DNA from: Phycisphaeraceae bacterium | Lineage (GTDB): Bacteria > Planctomycetota > Phycisphaerae > Phycisphaerales > Phycisphaeraceae | Reading direction: 5' to 3' | DNA length: 64,000 nucleotides | NCBI GenBank assembly: GCA_028280965.1 | Contig: JANQKT010000087.1 | Span: forward strand, 41,282 to 105,281 | The notes under the pieces: generated by a model | Seen by the model: only the letters and a program-made list of their open reading frames with translations | Database searches by the model: none | What the model was told of the DNA's origin: nothing | In this document: positions 17,515 to 27,089 of the stretch, piece after piece | Numbering within the stretch: the stretch's first letter is position 1 | How the letters are laid out: each line of letters begins with the position of its first letter | Translations under genes and position numbers: made by a program

Positions 17515-19740
17515 TTACCCGCCGGGCCGGACGGGGCTGGGCGGCTGGAGCTGCTGCTGGTTCAGCTCGTACCATTCGCGGTAGCCGCGGGGCTCGGGGA
17601 ACAACACCTGCCAGCCGTCTGCCCAGCCGGCGGCCTGGGCCTGCTGGTTCAGCGGGGGCTGTATCTGCCAGTAACTGAGGAACAGCAGCGGCCGGCGCTC
17701 CTCGGGCTTCATGTCGGCCTCGGCGATGGCGACCAACTGCGCCCCCTCACGCCAGATAGAGCTCTTCTGCGGCAGCGTGAAGCCCGGGTCGGCCATCGCG
17801 TCGAGGAAATAGAACAGCACCAGGTCGCCGAAGGGCGGCAGGTTCTGGCGGCCCTGGACATCCGCGTCGTTCTTGCGCTCGGTCTGGCGCTCCTTGAGGA
17901 ACGAGTCGTACGCCGCCTTGCCCTGGTCGAAGTACCGACGCATCTCGTTGGGGTTGCGCGAGGCGATGCCCCGGCGGAAGGCCTCTCGGATCCAGAACTG
18001 GATCATCTCGATGGCTTGGAAGCCCAGCTCGTCCTCCATGCGGGCGCGGACGAAGTCGGCAAGCCGCAGGTTGTAGTCCCCGTCGCCGGCCACGACCGAG
18101 TCCGGGTCCTGGCCGTACTCATCCTGGGCCATCTGGAAGTACTTGCGGGCGTTGGCCTCGTCGCCGTCGAAGTAGTAGAGGACCACCGCGGCCTGGAGGA
18201 AGTTCTCGTGACCGCGGTTGTAGGTGTCCAGGTTGTGGGTCTCGCCGAAGTCGCCGCGCTCGAACATCTCGCGGGTCTGGACGACGGCGCGTTCGTAGGC
18301 GGGGATCATGCGCGTGTCCGCGGCGTAGTGGATGCGCGACTCGCCGAAGGGCCCGAGCGCCTCGACCTCGGGCCGGTAGGCGATCTTGCCGTAGCGCGCA
18401 AGGTCCTGCAGCGCGTGGATCGTGGCGCGGTTGGCGTTGATGAAGTCGACACGGCCCTTGTCCTGGGTCCACCGCTTGGCGCGGAGCGTACCCAGCGCGG
18501 TCCAGTACACCGAATGGGCCGAGGGGTGCCGCCAGTCGATCGGGCCGAAGCGCTCCATGCACGCGACCATGTACGCCGGGTCCATGTGGTAGTCGGCGAT
18601 GAGCGTCTGGGCACGCAAGAGATCCAGCAGCGGGACGAGGTTGATCACCTCCACGTCGGGGAAACGCTCGCGGACCCGGTCCACATCGATAAACGGACGA
18701 TCGATGATAATCCGCTGGGCGGTGGGGTCCGCCAGCTCCTGCTGGTACAGCCAGGCCTTGACCGCGACGCCCTCGATGCCGACCGTCTCGCTGCTGATGA
18801 CCGCGGGGTTGTCGATCGGGTAGCCCGCGTCGCGGTAGAGCATGACCCGGCCGAGCGCACGGAGGGTCTTGCCGTTCAGCCCCAGGCCCAGCTCCTCGCC
18901 GCCCGGCCCGGTGAGCGCCTCGAGCTCGCGGACGACCGGCTCGAGGTCGGGGTACGCCTGGAAGAACCGCGCCCGCGCGTCGGCGCTGAGGTTCTCGAAA
19001 TAGTTCGAGGCGTTGTAGTCGTCGTCGGGTCGGCCGGGCCTGCGGAGGTAGGTGTCGGCCATGCGCTCGACCGCGCGCATCTGCTCGGTCGCCCGCCACT
19101 CGGTATGGACCAGCGGGTCGAACTCCTCCTGCGTCGGGGCGTTCTCGCCGCGGTACTCGGCCTTGAGCCGCCTGTCCGGGTCGGGCGGGCCCAGGATCGT
19201 CTGCCAGGTGTCGATCCAGCGCTCTTTGTAGTACCAGTGGAAGTCGTCGGTCTGGCCCGCCATCTTGTGGCCGAGGATCCAGCCCAGCGAGCGGTACAGC
19301 ACCACGCCGTTGGGGTTGTTGGGGATCCCGCGGTCGCGGATCAGGGCCATGCCCTTCTGGACCCAGTCCCAGCGCTCCTCCTTGGTCTTGCACTTGACCG
19401 AGATGTTGTAGGCCATGTTCCAGCCATGGAAGTTCCAGGCCTCCGGGTAGCGTGGCTGGAGCGTGGTAATAAACTCGGCGAGTTGATTGGCCTCGTGGAA
19501 CTTGCCCTTCTGTTTCAGGTCTTCGGCCCGCTGCCAGGTGATATTGACCAGGATCCCGCGGAACGAGCCGAGGGCCTCGCCGAAGGCGTACGCGGGGTTG
19601 GCGCTGTCCCCGACCTCGATGTCGTAGGTGATCTGGCGTTCGACGCGCTCGCGGTTGATCGACGGCGTCATCAGGAACGCGCCAAGCAACCCAGCGGCGA
19701 GCAGGACGAGCGCGACGGATTGGATCAGGCGGTCGTGCAT
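17515..19740 (-). CDS. Large hypothetical protein with N-terminal TM and helical-repeat-like body
   Basis: 741 aa; MHDRLIQSVALVLLAAGLLGAFLM; upstream neighbours on the same strand are an ABC permease and ATPase. Confidence 0.75.
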   Translation of the reverse strand: MHDRLIQSVALVLLAAGLLGAFLMTPSINRERVERQITYDIEVGDSANPAYAFGEALGSFRGILVNITWQRAEDLKQKGKFHEANQLAEFITTLQPRYPEAWNFHGWNMAYNISVKCKTKEERWDWVQKGMALIRDRGIPNNPNGVVLYRSLGWILGHKMAGQTDDFHWYYKERWIDTWQTILGPPDPDRRLKAEYRGENAPTQEEFDPLVHTEWRATEQMRAVERMADTYLRRPGRPDDDYNASNYFENLSADARARFFQAYPDLEPVVRELEALTGPGGEELGLGLNGKTLRALGRVMLYRDAGYPIDNPAVISSETVGIEGVAVKAWLYQQELADPTAQRIIIDRPFIDVDRVRERFPDVEVINLVPLLDLLRAQTLIADYHMDPAYMVACMERFGPIDWRHPSAHSVYWTALGTLRAKRWTQDKGRVDFINANRATIHALQDLARYGKIAYRPEVEALGPFGESRIHYAADTRMIPAYERAVVQTREMFERGDFGETHNLDTYNRGHENFLQAAVVLYYFDGDEANARKYFQMAQDEYGQDPDSVVAGDGDYNLRLADFVRARMEDELGFQAIEMIQFWIREAFRRGIASRNPNEMRRYFDQGKAAYDSFLKERQTERKNDADVQGRQNLPPFGDLVLFYFLDAMADPGFTLPQKSSIWREGAQLVAIAEADMKPEERRPLLFLSYWQIQPPLNQQAQAAGWADGWQVLFPEPRGYREWYELNQQQLQPPSPVRPGG

Positions 19741-19751
19741 GGTTCGGGGAG

Positions 19752-19901
19752 CAGGGAATCGGGATTAGGGAATAGGAAAGTGGGCAACACGCGTGGTTAG
19801 TGTAGGATCGATCCGGGCCATCTATCTCTCATACGCTCGCACAGCGTTTTCAGTTTCAAGGACGCTTCAATGGCCCTTATTCCCGACTCCCGATTCCCTA
19901 A
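19752..19901. repeat. Inverted repeat, family G (AGGGAATCGGGA.../...TCCCGATTCCCT)
   Basis: agggaatcgggattagggaata and ttattcccgactcccgattccctaa arms; right arm contains the TAG stop of the next gene. Confidence 0.75.
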
Positions 19902-21925
19902 ACGGTCACCCTTGCGATCTCTTTCCGGGAGAAGAAGAACAGGCCGATCGCGCCGACGATGCCGGTCCACATCAGGCCGATCTTCCAGAAGGCCTTGAAC
20001 AGCAGCCCGTTGCCGATGACCTGGCCGTTGGACAGCGGCTCGGTGGTGTTGAACCCGCCGAAGGACGGGACGAGCAGCATGAATGTCCCGCCGAGCACGC
20101 GCACCAGCACGCGGAAGGCCTCGTAGACCTCGCCGTTGCCCAGGTGGGAGAAGAACGTGCCGAGGGTCGAGGTGATGAGGGTCCAGGCGTCTGTGTCCGG
20201 CGCACTGACATAGGAGTTCAGCGACTCGTCGATCACGCCGCTGAATGTCGCGGCGACGAACACGACCAGCGAGACCATCGCCGCGACCGGGAAGCTCATG
20301 AGTGACCCCGCCGCGAGCCCGAGCATCGCCAGGAAGCAGAGCTTGAGCCAGACGATGGCCATCGCCCGGGCGAGGTTGGCCTCGAACGAGCCGACACGGT
20401 AGTACAGCTCGATCTGCGCGTCCTTGTAGTTGAAATCGAGGTAGTCCTGCCTGACCCCGTCACGCCGGTAGGCAGGGACCTCGATCGTGACGAGCATCGT
20501 GCCGTCCTGGCCGATCATGCTCGCGGGGATGTTGACCTCGTGCGGCGTCTCGACCGGCACCTCGCCGTTGCTGACCGGCGACGCCGGGGCGCCCGGACGA
20601 GACGGCGGGGGGTAGGGCAGGTTGTTGACCTTGAGGTAGAACTCGACGAACTGGTCGTCCGGCTCGGGGCTGGTGTCGGTAGTCAGCACCAGCTGGATCG
20701 TCTCGCGGTCGATCTGTTCCCCCGCCTTCTCGATCACCTGCGGCGGGACCTGTTCGAGCACCGCGCGCGTCAGCTCGTTGGGCCGGCCGGCGATCCAGGC
20801 CGTGACCTGGTCCGCGTCTTCCCCGCCGAGCCCGCCTTCGTCCACGAGGATCGCCCGGGCGCGCTCGATCGCGGCGTTGGACGCCGCGACCGCGTTCTCC
20901 AGGCCCTCGAAGCGGTACTGCTTGCTCGACCCGCCATCGATGGTGTAGAAGCGCGCGACCGCTTCGGCGACGATCTCCTGCCGGGCCGGCTCCGGCAACG
21001 CGCCGATCGGATCGCCTACCTCGCCGAACTTCTCCGGGTCGCGCTGCTGCTTCTCCTGGAGCATGTTGTCGAACATCGCGTCCCAGCCGATGTCCATCGG
21101 CTCGGGGACCATCGCCAGCCGGGCGGTCAGGACCTCCCGATGCACCGCACCGCGGTCGAACTCGTTGAGCGCGGGGTTGCGCGCGATCGACATCGTGAAG
21201 CCGTAGATCGCCACGCCCGCGACCGTGACCAGCACCGCGTTGAGCAGCACGACCCCCAGCCACTTGCCCAGGAGGTACTGCCACCGCGCCAGCGGCTTGG
21301 TCAGGGTCATGTGCGCCTGGCGGGAAGACAGCTCGAGGCTGACCGACCGCGCCGCGAGCAGCACCGTCATCAGCCCGAGCAGCACCGACACGATCGCGGT
21401 CGAGTACGTCAGAAACCGCTGGATCATGTAGGTGACGCGGTCCTCGCTGCTCAGAATCAGCGGCATGACAACCAGCAGCACGAGCAGGGCGACGATGAAG
21501 ATCAGCGCGATGCCCATGCGCAGCGCCTCTTCGAGCATCGTGCGCGCGACACCAAGCGCCGCATAGCCCGGGCGGAGGATCAACCGCAACAGGTTGATGC
21601 CCAGCAGGAAGCCGATGACCGCGAGGTAGAGGTAGATCGAAGTGCGCCAGCCGGGTTCCCAGCCGATCGCGAGCATCAGCAGCGTGACCAGGCCGAACCC
21701 GACCGTCGTCAGGACAAAGGTATTGACACGCTTGACCCACGGCGTCTCGCGCCATCGGTAAAGGCCGTACAGCGTCCAGGCGCTGCCGATGAACCCGCCC
21801 GCGAACGCGAGCCATCGCGCGGGTGCATCGGCCTCTTGCGCCGCCAGCAGGAAGTACAGGCCGTTCGCGGCAACCGCGATCGCCACCCACACCGCGAGCC
21901 AGGTTTTCCAGGTGAGCTTGAGCAT
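19898..21925 (-). CDS. ABC transporter permease (ABC-2 type) with large extracytoplasmic segment
   Basis: N-terminal TMs, SLELSSRQAHMTLTKPLARWQYLLGKWLGVVLLNAVLV, C-terminal TMs; overlaps the ATPase gene. Confidence 0.88.
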   Translation of the reverse strand: MLKLTWKTWLAVWVAIAVAANGLYFLLAAQEADAPARWLAFAGGFIGSAWTLYGLYRWRETPWVKRVNTFVLTTVGFGLVTLLMLAIGWEPGWRTSIYLYLAVIGFLLGINLLRLILRPGYAALGVARTMLEEALRMGIALIFIVALLVLLVVMPLILSSEDRVTYMIQRFLTYSTAIVSVLLGLMTVLLAARSVSLELSSRQAHMTLTKPLARWQYLLGKWLGVVLLNAVLVTVAGVAIYGFTMSIARNPALNEFDRGAVHREVLTARLAMVPEPMDIGWDAMFDNMLQEKQQRDPEKFGEVGDPIGALPEPARQEIVAEAVARFYTIDGGSSKQYRFEGLENAVAASNAAIERARAILVDEGGLGGEDADQVTAWIAGRPNELTRAVLEQVPPQVIEKAGEQIDRETIQLVLTTDTSPEPDDQFVEFYLKVNNLPYPPPSRPGAPASPVSNGEVPVETPHEVNIPASMIGQDGTMLVTIEVPAYRRDGVRQDYLDFNYKDAQIELYYRVGSFEANLARAMAIVWLKLCFLAMLGLAAGSLMSFPVAAMVSLVVFVAATFSGVIDESLNSYVSAPDTDAWTLITSTLGTFFSHLGNGEVYEAFRVLVRVLGGTFMLLVPSFGGFNTTEPLSNGQVIGNGLLFKAFWKIGLMWTGIVGAIGLFFFSRKEIARVTV

Positions 21926-23244
21926 CAGCCGTTGAGCAGGTCGTCGATCACGCCCTTGTCGGTTTGCGGTTTCGCGTCGCGCGGTTTCGTCTCGCCCGCG
22001 CTCGGGTCGGCGGGCTTGGGCGACCGGGGCTCGGCCGGCTTGTCGCCGGCCAGCTCGGCGAGGACGCTGTCTGCCTCGCTCGGCGCAGCGGGCGCGGGCT
22101 GGGCCCCGGGCTGATCCGAGCCCGCGCCGCGCTCTGGCGCGGCTTGGGCAGTCGTTGTTGATGCACCGGCTGCCGGTTCGGGTGCCCTCGGGGCTTCACC
22201 GCTGACCAGCGACTCGATCAGCACCTCGCGTTCCTGCGTCTGCTTACGCTCGGCGAAGGCGGCATCGTCCTCGTCCTCGCCCTGCAAGAACGCCGCGACG
22301 TCCCGGCCGGACCGGGCGCCGTACGTGTGCAGGCCCTGCTGCTTCGCTTCCTCGACCATCTCGAGGAACACTTGTTCAAGCGTCCGTCGGGGGTGGTCGA
22401 GCGCGACATCCGTGACGCCCAGGCGTTCGAGCGCCGCCACGATCTGTTCGTCGCTGACCTGGTCCAGCGCGCCGGTCGTAATGGTGGTTTTTTCCTGGAC
22501 CTCGAGCAGCCGGTCGAGGTTGCCTTCCCGCCTGACTTTCCCGCCGTACATCATGGACACGCGGTCGCACACGTCCTGCACATCCGCCAGGAGGTGCGAG
22601 CACAGCAGGATCGTCTTGCCCCGGTCGCGCAGCTGGGTGATGACCTTTTTGACATCATTGGTCGCGATCGGATCCATGCCCGAGGTCGGCTCGTCGAGGA
22701 TCAAGAGCTCAGGGTCGTTGATCAGCGCCTGGGCGAGGCCGACCTTCCGCATCATGCCCTTGGAGAACTCGCCGACCGGCCGGTTCGCCGCGTGCTCGAG
22801 ACCGACCATCTCCAGCAGCATCTCGATCCGCTTCTTCCGCGTCGTGCGGTCCAGGTGGAACAGCTTGCCGTAGTAATCCAGCGTCTCGGTCGGGGAGAGG
22901 AACCGGTACAGGTATGTCTCTTCCGGCAGGTAGCCGATCCGCTTCTTGGTCGCGACGTCCCGCGGCAGGCTGCCGAACACCGCCAGCTTGCCCGAGGTTG
23001 GGTGCAGGAGCCCCAGGATCATCTTGATCGTCGTGGACTTGCCCGATCCGTTGGGGCCCAGGAGCCCGAACACCTCGCCGCGGAGGATCTCAAAGTCGAT
23101 CGCATCGACCGCGCGGACCTTGTCGCGGAGCCAGAAATCCTTGAAGACCTTGGTCAGCCCGAGCGCCTTGACGACGACGTCTTCGGCCCCCGGAAGGTTC
23201 GGGGGCGCTGCCGGGGGCGGGGCGGTTTCCGGGGGCTCGGCCAT
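21925..23244 (-). CDS. ABC transporter ATP-binding protein with Ala/Pro-rich C-terminal tail
   Basis: GPNGSGKSTTIKMILGLLHPTSG, FSKGMMRKVGLAQALINDPELLILDEPTSGMDP; ~90-residue low-complexity tail ending KGVIDDLLNG. Confidence 0.93.
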   Translation of the reverse strand: MAEPPETAPPPAAPPNLPGAEDVVVKALGLTKVFKDFWLRDKVRAVDAIDFEILRGEVFGLLGPNGSGKSTTIKMILGLLHPTSGKLAVFGSLPRDVATKKRIGYLPEETYLYRFLSPTETLDYYGKLFHLDRTTRKKRIEMLLEMVGLEHAANRPVGEFSKGMMRKVGLAQALINDPELLILDEPTSGMDPIATNDVKKVITQLRDRGKTILLCSHLLADVQDVCDRVSMMYGGKVRREGNLDRLLEVQEKTTITTGALDQVSDEQIVAALERLGVTDVALDHPRRTLEQVFLEMVEEAKQQGLHTYGARSGRDVAAFLQGEDEDDAAFAERKQTQEREVLIESLVSGEAPRAPEPAAGASTTTAQAAPERGAGSDQPGAQPAPAAPSEADSVLAELAGDKPAEPRSPKPADPSAGETKPRDAKPQTDKGVIDDLLNG

Positions 23245-23301
23245 CACCCGATTCTATACGTTCGGGGGGCGGCCGGGTTGGCCTGAATCAGAGCGGGTGC
23301 C

Positions 23302-23754
23302 TCACCAAGTCCTATGCTCGGCCGAGTCGTTGGGCGCGATCTCGCCGGTGTTCTCGTCGTAGAACCACGCCGAGCTGCCCACCGCGCCGTCGCCGAGCGG
23401 GACGGTGTCGGTGAACGGGTTCTTGGGCATGAAGGGCATGTATGGCCCGAGCGGGTAGCCGGCGGTGCCGATCGGCGCGGTCGCGCCGGCCTCGTTGCTG
23501 GACAGCGTCATCTGGTCGATGAAGTTGGTCAGCGTCGGGTAGTTGCCGTTGTGCTGGTTCTTGTACAACTCGAGCTGAGCCCGCATCCGGAACAGGTCCT
23601 GCTGCAGGGCGCTCTCCTTGGTGTCCTGCGAGGCGCTGGAGAACTGCGGGACGACGATCGCGGCGAGGATCCCCAGGATCACCACCACGACCAGGATCTC
23701 GACCAGCGTGAAGCCCCGGCGGGCGGTCTGACGGGTGTGTAGCGGCAGGTTCAT
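23302..23754 (-). CDS. Type II secretion pseudopilin (GspG-like)
   Basis: RRGFTLVEILVVVVILGILAAIVVPQFSSAS prepilin motif; YKNQHNGNYPTL; PKNPFTD. Confidence 0.9.
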   Translation of the reverse strand: MNLPLHTRQTARRGFTLVEILVVVVILGILAAIVVPQFSSASQDTKESALQQDLFRMRAQLELYKNQHNGNYPTLTNFIDQMTLSSNEAGATAPIGTAGYPLGPYMPFMPKNPFTDTVPLGDGAVGSSAWFYDENTGEIAPNDSAEHRTW

Positions 23755-24176
23755 AGCGGTTTTCCTTGTCGTCGCCGGGCCCCTCGGCGCATACGCCCGC
23801 CCGGTATAGGTCCACCGCAACTATCGAATCCCCCCGCGCGGCCGTGAAGCGCGGGGGCCCGATTCCCTGTGCAGCGGGGTAGCCGGCGCCGGCTGTAACG
23901 GCTGGGCAGGGCCCCAGAAGCCCCCAGACTGCAGGACCGGCCCGGGTTTGGGCGGAAACGAACGTTGGGTAGCCGGGGTGGAGGCTCGGCGACGCCCCGG
24001 AACGTGTCGGCATGGACAGGATCAACACAACCGGGTCCGGGGGCTCGCAAGCTCGGCCCCGGCCACCCGACAGCCGGCTTTTCGCCCCTCCGGCTTGCAT
24101 CCCCGGCCGGGCTTTGTCACAATACCCGGCTCGAAACCCCGATCGACCCCGAACCCGCCGACGAAAGGCAGACCCC

Positions 24177-24380
24177 ATGGCCATCCGGATCAAGGCCCGC
24201 AACGGTGAATCCGCCGAGCAGATGCTCCGCCGCTTCAAGAAGCTGTGCGAGAAAGAAGGCCTGACCAAAGAGATCAAGAAGCGCGCCTACTACGAGAAGC
24301 CCAGCGAGCGGAAGCAGCGGGCCCTGCGCAAGCAGGTCAAGCGCACCGAGATGGGCGGCCGCGGCCCGCGGCGCAAGTAA
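24177..24380 (+). CDS. rpsU: 30S ribosomal protein S21
   Basis: MAIRIKARNGESAEQMLRRFKKLCEKEGLTKEIKKRAYYEKPSERKQRALRKQVKR. Confidence 0.93.
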   Translation: MAIRIKARNGESAEQMLRRFKKLCEKEGLTKEIKKRAYYEKPSERKQRALRKQVKRTEMGGRGPRRK

Positions 24381-24410
24381 GCGCCTCTCTCCATCCAGGA
24401 CCACTGCGAA

Positions 24411-24438
24411 GCCCACGCCCTAAGAGCGTGGGTTTTTT
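24411..24438 (+). terminator. Rho-independent terminator after rpsU
   Basis: cccacgc cctaaga gcgtggg tttttt. Confidence 0.88.
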
Positions 24439-24724
24439 ACGACGCGGCCTCCTCGATCGCCAGCGCCAGGTCCACATCCTTTTGCGTCACCTTGTTCCCC
24501 GCGTCGTGCGTGCTCAGCGAGATGGTCACGCACGAATAAACGTTCCACAGCTCGGGGTGGTGGTTTGCCGCCTCCGCCTCGAGCCCGATGCGCACGATCA
24601 GCGCGAGCGCCTCGCGGAAGTCGGCCAGCTTGAACGCCTTGGTCAGCTTATCGTCTTCAAACGACCAGCCGGGCAGGGAGGCGAGTGCGGATTCGATCTG
24701 TTCGCTTGAGAGCGGGCTTGCCAT
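24437..24724 (-). CDS. phhB: Pterin-4a-carbinolamine dehydratase
   Basis: LPGWSFEDDKLTKAFKLADFREALALIVRIGLEAEAANHHPELWNVYSCVTISLSTHDAGNKVTQKDVDLALAIE. Confidence 0.94.
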   Translation of the reverse strand: MASPLSSEQIESALASLPGWSFEDDKLTKAFKLADFREALALIVRIGLEAEAANHHPELWNVYSCVTISLSTHDAGNKVTQKDVDLALAIEEAAS

Positions 24725-24886
24725 CGGTATCTCCTGATCGGGCTTGACGGGGCGACGGGGACAGTCCCTCTGAGTAGAGGGCCTGTCCGCTTTGTGTGCG
24801 TTTAATGATAGGAGAACTGATTAAAAACAGGCGCAGCGCTCGCGCGCCGCGCCTGCGGTTGGGGTTTCACGGGATCTCAGCACCGG

Positions 24887-25159
24887 TCAGACCAGCACCG
24901 CCCGGTCGTCGGGCACGTAGGCGGCGGTGTCGCCCGCCTCCGCGCTCCGATCGACCGTGCCCAGCTCGACGGCCGGGGCGTAGAGCAGCTTGTGGACCGC
25001 ATCGATGTGGTCCTGGCCGTAACGCCGGTGCCCGCCGGGGGTCCGGTGTGCCGGTGGGATGAGCCCTGCGCGCTCCCAATTGCGCAGCGACTCGGCCGAC
25101 ACGTTGAACCGGCGCGTGAGCACGCCGATCGAGAAGGTCCGCGTTTCGAGTTCGGCCAT
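24887..25159 (-). CDS. MerR-family HTH regulator
   Basis: FSIGVLTRRFNVSAESLRNWERAGLIPPAHRTPGGHRRYGQDHIDAVHKL. Confidence 0.9.
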   Translation of the reverse strand: MAELETRTFSIGVLTRRFNVSAESLRNWERAGLIPPAHRTPGGHRRYGQDHIDAVHKLLYAPAVELGTVDRSAEAGDTAAYVPDDRAVLV

Positions 25160-25296
25160 GACAGGCCTCCTTACGCTGCGTCAAGAGCAGGGCAGGTTAA
25201 AACCGCAACCAAGACCGGCCGGGTCTGTTGTTGATTGTTTGTTCCGTTGTTTGTTTCGCGGGTGACGCGGAGCGTCCCGTGCGGGCGCCAACAGCC

Positions 25297-26436
25297 TCAC
25301 ACCCCCAGCACCCACGGCGACGCGAGCACCACCGCCGCCGACCCGAGCGCGACGATCACCAGCGCCCCCGCGAGCACGATCGCCAGCTCGACCAGCTGCG
25401 TCTGCACGATCAGCCACCGGCCGCAGCCGAGCTTGTGCAGCGTGCGACGTTCGGCTTCGCGCAGCCTCATGGATAGCGCGATCACCAGGCCGATCAGCAT
25501 CACCACCGCGAGGCCGACCAGCGCGGTGTTCGCGTCGAACAGCCGCTTGATCCGCAGCACCAGGCCCATCAGCTCATCCATCACCTCGGCCGGGCGCAGC
25601 GCCTGATACATCGGCGAGGCGTTGTAGCGCGCGGTGATCAGCGTACGGTCCTTGTCTGTTCCAGGAAGCACGATCACCGCGGAGCAGGGCAGGTCGGCTT
25701 CGTCGCCGTGGAAGTGGAAGGTGTCCACGTTGTCGGGCGTGATCCGGATCGCGGTGACGGCCGCGGCGTGCGCCGCTTCGGACTGGTGCGCCTCGGGGTC
25801 GTGCCCGTGTCCGTGGCCGGCGATGATCCAGGCCGTCTTCATACCGACGAAGACCGCCTCGTCGTCCGCGTTGTTTGCCGGGTTCAGCACGCCGACGACG
25901 TCGAGTTCTAACGGCATCGTATGGGCGAGGTTGTACAGGTTCTCGCGGTCAACGGTGAGTGTGTCGCCCACGCCGATGTCGAGTCGTTGCGCGACACCGT
26001 GCCCGAGCACGGCCTGGCCCATGAGGTCCGGCGTGCCGCCTCGCTTGAGCGACAGGCCGCGGAAGGCGAGGTAGCCATCCAGGTCCGTGCCGACGACCGG
26101 TGCGCCTTTCGTTGTGTGCCGCGCGTGCAGCGGGATCGCATACGCGTCGAACGCGTGGTCTGTTTCGAGCTTGTCCACCAGCCCAAACGGCACATCCTCG
26201 GTCCGCCCGTCGCGGAACAAGAGCGCCTGCAAAAGCAGGTCGTATCGGTTGCCTTTCGCGCCGATGATCACCGGTGTCGCGTCGGCTCGGGCGCCCATCC
26301 GCGCGTCGTAGGACCGGATCACCAGCGTCACCGCGACCGGCAGCAGCAGCAGCAGCCCGAGCGCCGCGATAAGGATCAGTGTCCGCCCGCGGTGCGCGCT
26401 GGTGTACTTCCATGCCAGGTAGCCCGCCGATCTCAT
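25297..26436 (-). CDS. FtsX-like ABC transporter permease
   Basis: YLAWKYTSAHRGRTLILIAALGLLLLLPVAV; C-terminal TMs; overlaps the ATPase gene by 4 nt. Confidence 0.85.
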   Translation of the reverse strand: MRSAGYLAWKYTSAHRGRTLILIAALGLLLLLPVAVTLVIRSYDARMGARADATPVIIGAKGNRYDLLLQALLFRDGRTEDVPFGLVDKLETDHAFDAYAIPLHARHTTKGAPVVGTDLDGYLAFRGLSLKRGGTPDLMGQAVLGHGVAQRLDIGVGDTLTVDRENLYNLAHTMPLELDVVGVLNPANNADDEAVFVGMKTAWIIAGHGHGHDPEAHQSEAAHAAAVTAIRITPDNVDTFHFHGDEADLPCSAVIVLPGTDKDRTLITARYNASPMYQALRPAEVMDELMGLVLRIKRLFDANTALVGLAVVMLIGLVIALSMRLREAERRTLHKLGCGRWLIVQTQLVELAIVLAGALVIVALGSAAVVLASPWVLGV

Positions 26437-27089
26437 GACACGACCCCCTTCTCGACGTGGACGACACGGTCGAAGCGCGGCAGCAGCGACTTGTCGTGCG
26501 TCAGCATGACCAGCGTCGCGCCGTGTTCTTCAACCAACTGCATGAGCAGGTCGAGTGCTGATGTAGCAGTGTCGTTGTCCAGCGACGCCGTCGGTTCGTC
26601 CGCAAGCACCAGTGTGGGCTTGGTGATTAACGCCCGGCAGATACCGACGCGCTGACGCTCGCCCTGCGACAGGCCCGACACTACGCGCCCGGCGGCTTCA
26701 CTTAAGCCAACACGTTCGAGCAATGCGTCCGCACGCTCTCGGGTTTTTCGATCAAGCCGCAGCGATCGGTTCAGACGGCAGGGCAGCAGCACGTTGTCCC
26801 GTGCCGAGAGGTAATCGACCAGCTCGATGCCCTGGAACACCAGGCCCATCGTCGAAAGCCTGAGGCGCCGGCGGGCCTTGTCGTTCATCGCCGACACCGT
26901 TTGGCCATCGATCGCGACTTTGCCCCGCGCCGGCACGAGGATGCCCGCGATGAGGTGCAGCAGCGTCGTCTTGCCGCTGCCGCTGGGCCCGATGACCGCG
27001 GCTTTCTCGCCCTTCGCGATCGACAGCGCGGCGGTCAGCTCGAAGCCGCCGGTGTCGTAGGCAAACGCGATGTCGCTGAGCTCGATCAT
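26433..27089 (-). CDS. ABC transporter ATP-binding protein (LolD/MacB type)
   Basis: MIELSDIAFAYD, GPSGSGKTTLLHLIAG, LSQGERQRVGICRALITKPTLVLADEPTASLDND. Confidence 0.93.
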   Translation of the reverse strand: MIELSDIAFAYDTGGFELTAALSIAKGEKAAVIGPSGSGKTTLLHLIAGILVPARGKVAIDGQTVSAMNDKARRRLRLSTMGLVFQGIELVDYLSARDNVLLPCRLNRSLRLDRKTRERADALLERVGLSEAAGRVVSGLSQGERQRVGICRALITKPTLVLADEPTASLDNDTATSALDLLMQLVEEHGATLVMLTHDKSLLPRFDRVVHVEKGVVS

